From Chara braunii (Eukaryota; Streptophyta; Charophyceae; Charales; Characeae): a stretch of DNA of 31,729 bases. Location of the stretch: positions 1,270,412 to 1,302,140 of the forward strand of contig BFEA01000146.1 in NCBI GenBank assembly GCA_003427395.1. The letters run 5' to 3'. A program made the position numbers and the translations under genes. A model generated the notes under the pieces. The model had not been told where the DNA came from. It searched no databases and worked only from the letters and a program-made list of their open reading frames with translations. This document shows, piece after piece, positions 27,836 to 31,729 of the stretch (position 1 is its first letter; the number at the start of each line of letters is the position of its first letter).

Positions 27836-29380
27836 TTCTATTTCGTTGTCTTTGCAGCTCCATTGGGGATACGTCTTCTTATAACCACAACAGTGGCTAT
27901 CCTCAAAATTTCTATAAAAACCTTCGTCTTTTTTTTTTTATCAACAAGTTTTTCCTCAAAGTTGTGGTGACATATGAGCCCCGAGTCACATTGCGTTTGA
28001 CCGAAGATAGTTTTCTATGGAAAACATTGTAGACTTTGCAAACTGGACTTTTTTCTTGGTCCACTTTTCACGAATAGCTTGTTTTTGTGGGATGTGTTCT
28101 CCCTCGTTCACTTTTTGCATTCGCTTGATGAGATGGGTCTGATGATTTTGTAATGCTGGGATAACCGATGTTTTACACGTAACTCTGAATCATCCCGCTT
28201 TCACACCGCCGGCCTAGTCTCACTCAGATCATTGGTAGGTGAAAGGAATAGATACTGTTATGATGCTTTGATGTATGTCTGGGTGGTGATGAGATATTCC
28301 TCCGATGACCACACGACTGCTTCCTGCTCGAACAAGAGTTGTCTGAAGGGTCGTTGCCGGAACCCCCCTTCCGCATAAGTGATTGGTTGATGGATCGATC
28401 CACAACGGACTAACCCCGCGAGCTCCCGTGTAAGTACGATCTAGCGAATATGGCTTACACGAGCACTCACGAGGCCGGCCCGTGACCCCGAACGGACTTA
28501 GCCCGACAGATCTCGACAGGAATGATGGAATCCCTATCTGCGATACGGGTCAGGGCAAACGGGGATTGTTGAGTGTATTTACTTGGTGGAATTAGCTGCA
28601 AGAACAAAGCCGGTGCGGACTGCTCCGTGGCTGCTTGCGCAGATCAAGATCTGGTCTGCTAGCCCTCGCACACGCACGTGTCAGACAACGGTCGTCCGGG
28701 GACGCGCCATCTACACATGCGCGCGCAAAAGCTAGGCACGATCCCGCCCCGTAGGAAGATGTGTATGCAGGAATTCGGTTGAATGAGATATGGCGATAAA
28801 CTCTCCCTTCTAGATCACCAATCGCGAAAGCCTGAGGAACCCAGAATACCGAGCATATTGGGAAAGGGAACAGATCCGACGATAGCAAACCCGACAACAG
28901 CGCCACCTACAGAACTCGGGACATCTCGAGTACCCCTGCCGGACTGAAAACGAGCAACTGTGCAAGGCCAATTTCCAGTTGGCAATCAACCGAGGCTCGC
29001 GGATTCCCAATTACCCGACAATCGGAACCAGCAATACCTTCTAACCCCAGGCTTCGTTGCCATTACCATTACCACTAACTTCCCTCCCTACTATACCGTC
29101 CTCCCCTACCGTCAGCTACTCGTGGTCCCCTGGGATTCCATAGCCCGGTTCTGGCCCCGTCCTGGCCCCGTCCGTCGTGCTTAGAGTGTCGACAGCCCGA
29201 CGAGCGTCGACAAGCGAGGGTCGCGCAACGAGCCTATCCCAGGACTGAGCGACGAGAGTCCGAATCGTCTCCCTCATACCCCAAGATGTGCGACGGCCAG
29301 CAGCAGTACGAGCACTCCCACAAAGACACCCGTAGCACCCCACCCCCACTCAGGCATCACGGTCGGTCATCGCCTCAACT
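27836..29380. other. Right flank, no gene recognised
   Basis: Only short frames. Minor structure: CGTGTAAG/CTTACACG inverted repeat near 28430-28460. I see no RNA gene, exon chain or known element. Confidence 0.5.
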
Positions 29381-29389
29381 CTTAGCGGA

Positions 29390-29500
29390 GGACGCTTGCA
29401 CTCCTGCCCCTGAAACTTGCCACCAGAGATCTCAGTTCCGACCTGGGACTCCACCCCAAATTCCCAAAAATCCTTGGCACACCCCTTTTCGCACTTCTAG
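29390..29500 (-). repeat. Dispersed repeat fragment, copy 2 (inverted)
   Basis: Contains the perfect 25-nt reverse match (29461-29485) to 1630-1654 and weaker similarity around it. The two copies lie on opposite sides of the retrotransposon. Confidence 0.6.
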
Positions 29501-29990
29501 GCCCCCATCCCACTCCGATCAGGAAGTCACGTCGAGCTTGAGGTTGGGCGTCACAAGCCTCTTACTCTCATGCACCTTCCTGGGCAAGCTTGGCACCACG
29601 TAGAGCTATGCAGTTGGTCCACCCGAGCGGCATTGAGCAGAGACTGTTGATGTTCGCAGCCAGAGGCTGCGCTTACCTGGGTTGCAAGGTTTTCTTTCCT
29701 GTTTGGGAAATGTCGTGGACTTGAAATGAGCTTCGGGGCGGTGTTTTTGCGCTTTAGGGGGGACGGGAAGGGTGCGGTCGCGGCTAGGAGACCGACCGGT
29801 AGTGCCAGTTGTCGTCAAAGGCTTTGGGAAATTGGTCGGTTCATCAGGCTTGTGATGAGCGGCGACCACATTTCCTTTTCGGGTGGAGGGTTGAGTGTTT
29901 TTTGGGGGGCTGTCGGGTGTTTTTTTGTGGATTGTTTTTTTTTTCATTTTTTAATGGAGTAACTACGACGCAGTTACAAAAGGTGTTTTT
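29501..29990. other. Non-genic stretch
   Basis: No convincing coding sequence; short frames on both strands overlap. G-rich and then T-rich towards 29950. Confidence 0.4.
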
Positions 29991-29994
29991 AAGG

Positions 29995-30026
29995 GCCCGA
30001 GTTTCAATTGCATTTGAAACTCGGGC
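29995..30026. other. Perfect 13-bp hairpin
   Basis: GCCCGAGTTTCAA (29995-30007) pairs completely with 30014-30026 around the loop TTGCAT. A smaller inverted repeat GTAACT/AGTTAC lies about 30 bp upstream. It could be the inner part of a MITE or a structured RNA; neither can be decided from this copy. Confidence 0.7.
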
Positions 30027-30079
30027 TGCCTTTAGCTAGCAGTTCAGTCAGGGCCCTCGTCCATCCACGAAAAGCAGAT

Positions 30080-30141
30080 AAAAAAAAAAAAAAAAAAAAA
30101 CATCCCTTATNAAAAAAAAAAAAAAAAAAAACATCCCTTAT
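30080..30141. repeat. A-tract plus CATCCCTTAT duplicated around a single N
   Basis: A run of about 21 A followed by CATCCCTTAT (30080-30110) is repeated at 30112-30141 with one N between. The exact duplication at an N suggests an assembly join of two overlapping ends rather than biology. Confidence 0.8.
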
Positions 30142-30183
30142 GCTGTGATTACGGTCCGATACAGGATTCTACAGTACTACCAA

Positions 30184-30256
30184 CTGGGTGTAGCTCAATT
30201 GGTAAGGCGTTCAAGCGGCACTCAGGAGGTCGTGGGTTCAACTCCCATTGCCCCCA
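30184..30256 (+). repeat. tRNA-like sequence 1 of a cluster
   Basis: A-box-like TGTAGCTCAATTGGTAAG and B-box-like GTGGGTTCAACTCCCA at tRNA spacing. The T-arm GTGGG/CCCAT pairs, and an acceptor stem with CCCCC pairs with one or two mismatches. The anticodon arm does not fold and lacks the normal T33, so a functional tRNA is unlikely. Confidence 0.6.
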
Positions 30257-30315
30257 CGATGGTGCCTGTGGCATGCTTGGCGTCTTACCTTCGAGACAGT
30301 CAGTTGGTAAGCAAG

Positions 30316-30388
30316 TACGTGGTAGCTCTGTGGACAGAGCTCCGGTGTTGCAATGGGGAGGTTGTGGGTTCGACTTTGTCGGCCCACA
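30316..30388 (+). repeat. tRNA-like sequence 2 of a cluster
   Basis: GTAGCTCTGTGGACAGAGC forms a good D-arm-like block and TGTGGGTTCGACTTTG a B-box-like block. The loop GTTGCAA would read anticodon TGC, but the anticodon stem has mismatches. Confidence 0.55.
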
Positions 30389-30471
30389 ACTTCCCCTGAG
30401 CACAATTGGTTGGTGTAGGTTGCACCCCACGTACTTGTCCCGAGCCTGGCATAGCGCCCTTACAGACTAAC

Positions 30472-30544
30472 GACCTCAATAGCTCATTGGGTAGAGCTCT
30501 GGTATACTAACTTGGAGGTCCTGAGTTCGACTCCGACTTTGATC
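30472..30544 (+). repeat. tRNA-like sequence 3 of a cluster
   Basis: ATAGCTCATTGGGTAGAGC is followed by GGAGGTCCTGAGTTCGACTCC. A- and B-box spacing is tRNA-like; the anticodon stem is broken. The first to third copies start about 140 and 150 bp apart. Confidence 0.55.
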
Positions 30545-31729
30545 ATTCATCATATCAGCTAAGGGATGATCCTCTACATGGTTTCGAGTGGGGACGTGTG
30601 CCTTTCCTGCGGGAAAGTTGATGTGGGATGGATGCTACTCTCTTGGGCAGGTGAGTAGTAAGGGGTTGGTTGGGTGCATGGTGATACCATGGCAGTCCTA
30701 TGGTGGGGAGGGTTACCTTGTAGGGAAACCAATGTTGAATCAAGAGGTGTGTCCTGCTCTCAATGTCTGTAGACCCATTTCGGGGTGGTGGGTTATGAGA
30801 GGTAGGTTGGGGGTAGTTGTTAGACGATGGTCGAGGTCTCCACCATTACCACGGGTTGATTCTCCCTAGCGAACAGACATAAGCAAGGCTCATCAGTAGC
30901 AGAAAGCAACCACACACATCCACATAGACTATGATATCACATTAGCTCACATAACAACAAACATACTTAACAACTAACAGTAGACATATATGATCCGAGT
31001 TGTGCTAGGTTAGTGCTTAGAGGGGCTCATAGGTTAAGACCTTGGTTAGTTGACCATTAGACACTGCCTATGAGCGCCCTCACTACTCACGGGACTAGCT
31101 GACAACTATGTGCCTAGCTCCCGAGGTTCCCGTATAACGAGGCTTGTATGCTAGTGCCTCAACCGGGGCTAAATGGGGGAGCTCATTCAGCTCCGGTGCC
31201 CGCATCCGCTGTCTGGTTAGGTTGCTACAGTAGAGAGTGATGTTCCTCGCATGAGGTAAGATAGAAATGGAGTGGGGGTGTGCCAGGAGATATATATCGA
31301 GAAGAGTGGTGGGATGGGAGTCTCGTGAGTAAGGGGAAAAAAAAAAAAAAAAAAAAAAAAAGATTCTACAGTAAGGCTTCATGGGGCTGTGTTAGGCTTC
31401 ACTTGAGAATCGGATGTCTCATTTACATGAGATATGTTTGCAGTTGGGACCGGTTTAAGCCGGTTGAGTGCTTTCGATGCCCCCGCTGCATATAGATCGT
31501 TGGGAGTTCCTTGAGAACTTACTTAGTTACGTATACTTGAGTTTCATGTGGATTTTCAGAAGCGTGGGACTTATTTAGAATCGGATAGGACGCTGGACCC
31601 TCTTTCCAACATTAGCTGAAACTGGGTAATGTTTTGAAAAAAAAAAAAAAAAAAAAAAACTGCGTAATGGCCCCAGCTCTACCGGATTGAATTGTGAGGA
31701 CCCCGGCCTCAATCGACTTCTCTGAAATA
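30545..31729. other. Right end, no gene recognised
   Basis: Contains A-tracts at about 31338-31361 and 31637-31659. The last is flanked by AACTGGGTAATG before and AACTGCGTAATG after. No coding or RNA gene could be supported. Confidence 0.5.

Noticed and set aside
30184-30256. Functional tRNA gene
   Set aside because: Anticodon stem does not pair and position 33 is not T.
1-31729. CRISPR arrays, prokaryotic operons or terminators
   Set aside because: No regular direct repeats with unique spacers, and the content is clearly eukaryotic repeat DNA.

Overview
The window looks like nuclear, repeat-dominated, non-genic DNA of a eukaryote with a large genome. It is probably a streptophyte (a land plant or charophyte green alga such as Chara). 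The hints are a primer-binding site that fits plant-type tRNA-Asp, CCCTAAA-type telomere-like words, tRNA-derived repeats, and a very large Ty3/gypsy element. The organism is inferred, not proven. No convincing host protein-coding gene was found.

Layout. Positions 1-4473 are a left flank without a recognisable gene. It holds a 63-bp minisatellite, two degenerate tRNA-like sequences on the minus strand, a striking palindrome array at about 1207-1301, and a purine-rich repeat. Positions 4478-26570 are one nearly intact but decayed LTR retrotransposon of about 22.1 kb. It has two LTRs of about 4.3 kb each (4478-8795 and 22239-26570) and a 4-bp target duplication ACGC on both sides. Positions 26575-31729 are the right flank. 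It holds two U2-snRNA-derived fragments, a 24-bp GA-rich minisatellite, a 540-bp stretch full of CATGCATG-type self-complementary words, an A-tract duplication around an N, and a cluster of three tRNA-like sequences.

The element. After the 5' LTR come a primer-binding site (8800-8812) and an AT-rich leader of about 1.65 kb. A polycistronic block of about 5 kb (10502-15504) follows, which I do not recognise from any known family. It contains three divergent paralogous large ORFs in tandem, interleaved with smaller ORFs that also look related to one another. Then come gag (CCHC knuckle, RD-rich 39-bp repeats), protease, RT, RNase H and integrase. Order PR-RT-RH-IN and a D-D-35-E integrase place it in Ty3/gypsy (Metaviridae). 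The protease frame and the RT-integrase frame join at what looks like a textbook -1 ribosomal frameshift signal: a phased T-TTT-TTA followed by a GC hairpin at 18787-18817. About a dozen in-frame TGA/TAG codons and at least two to three frameshifts in gag make this copy inactive.

The most interesting points are the unrecognised tandem ORF family upstream of gag, the -1 frameshift signal, and a hairpin at the outer tip of each LTR whose base pairing is kept between the two LTRs by a paired C-G to T-A change. The overall plan (giant element, long LTRs, extra ORFs before gag) resembles that of Ogre elements, but the extra ORFs and the protease/RT junction differ.
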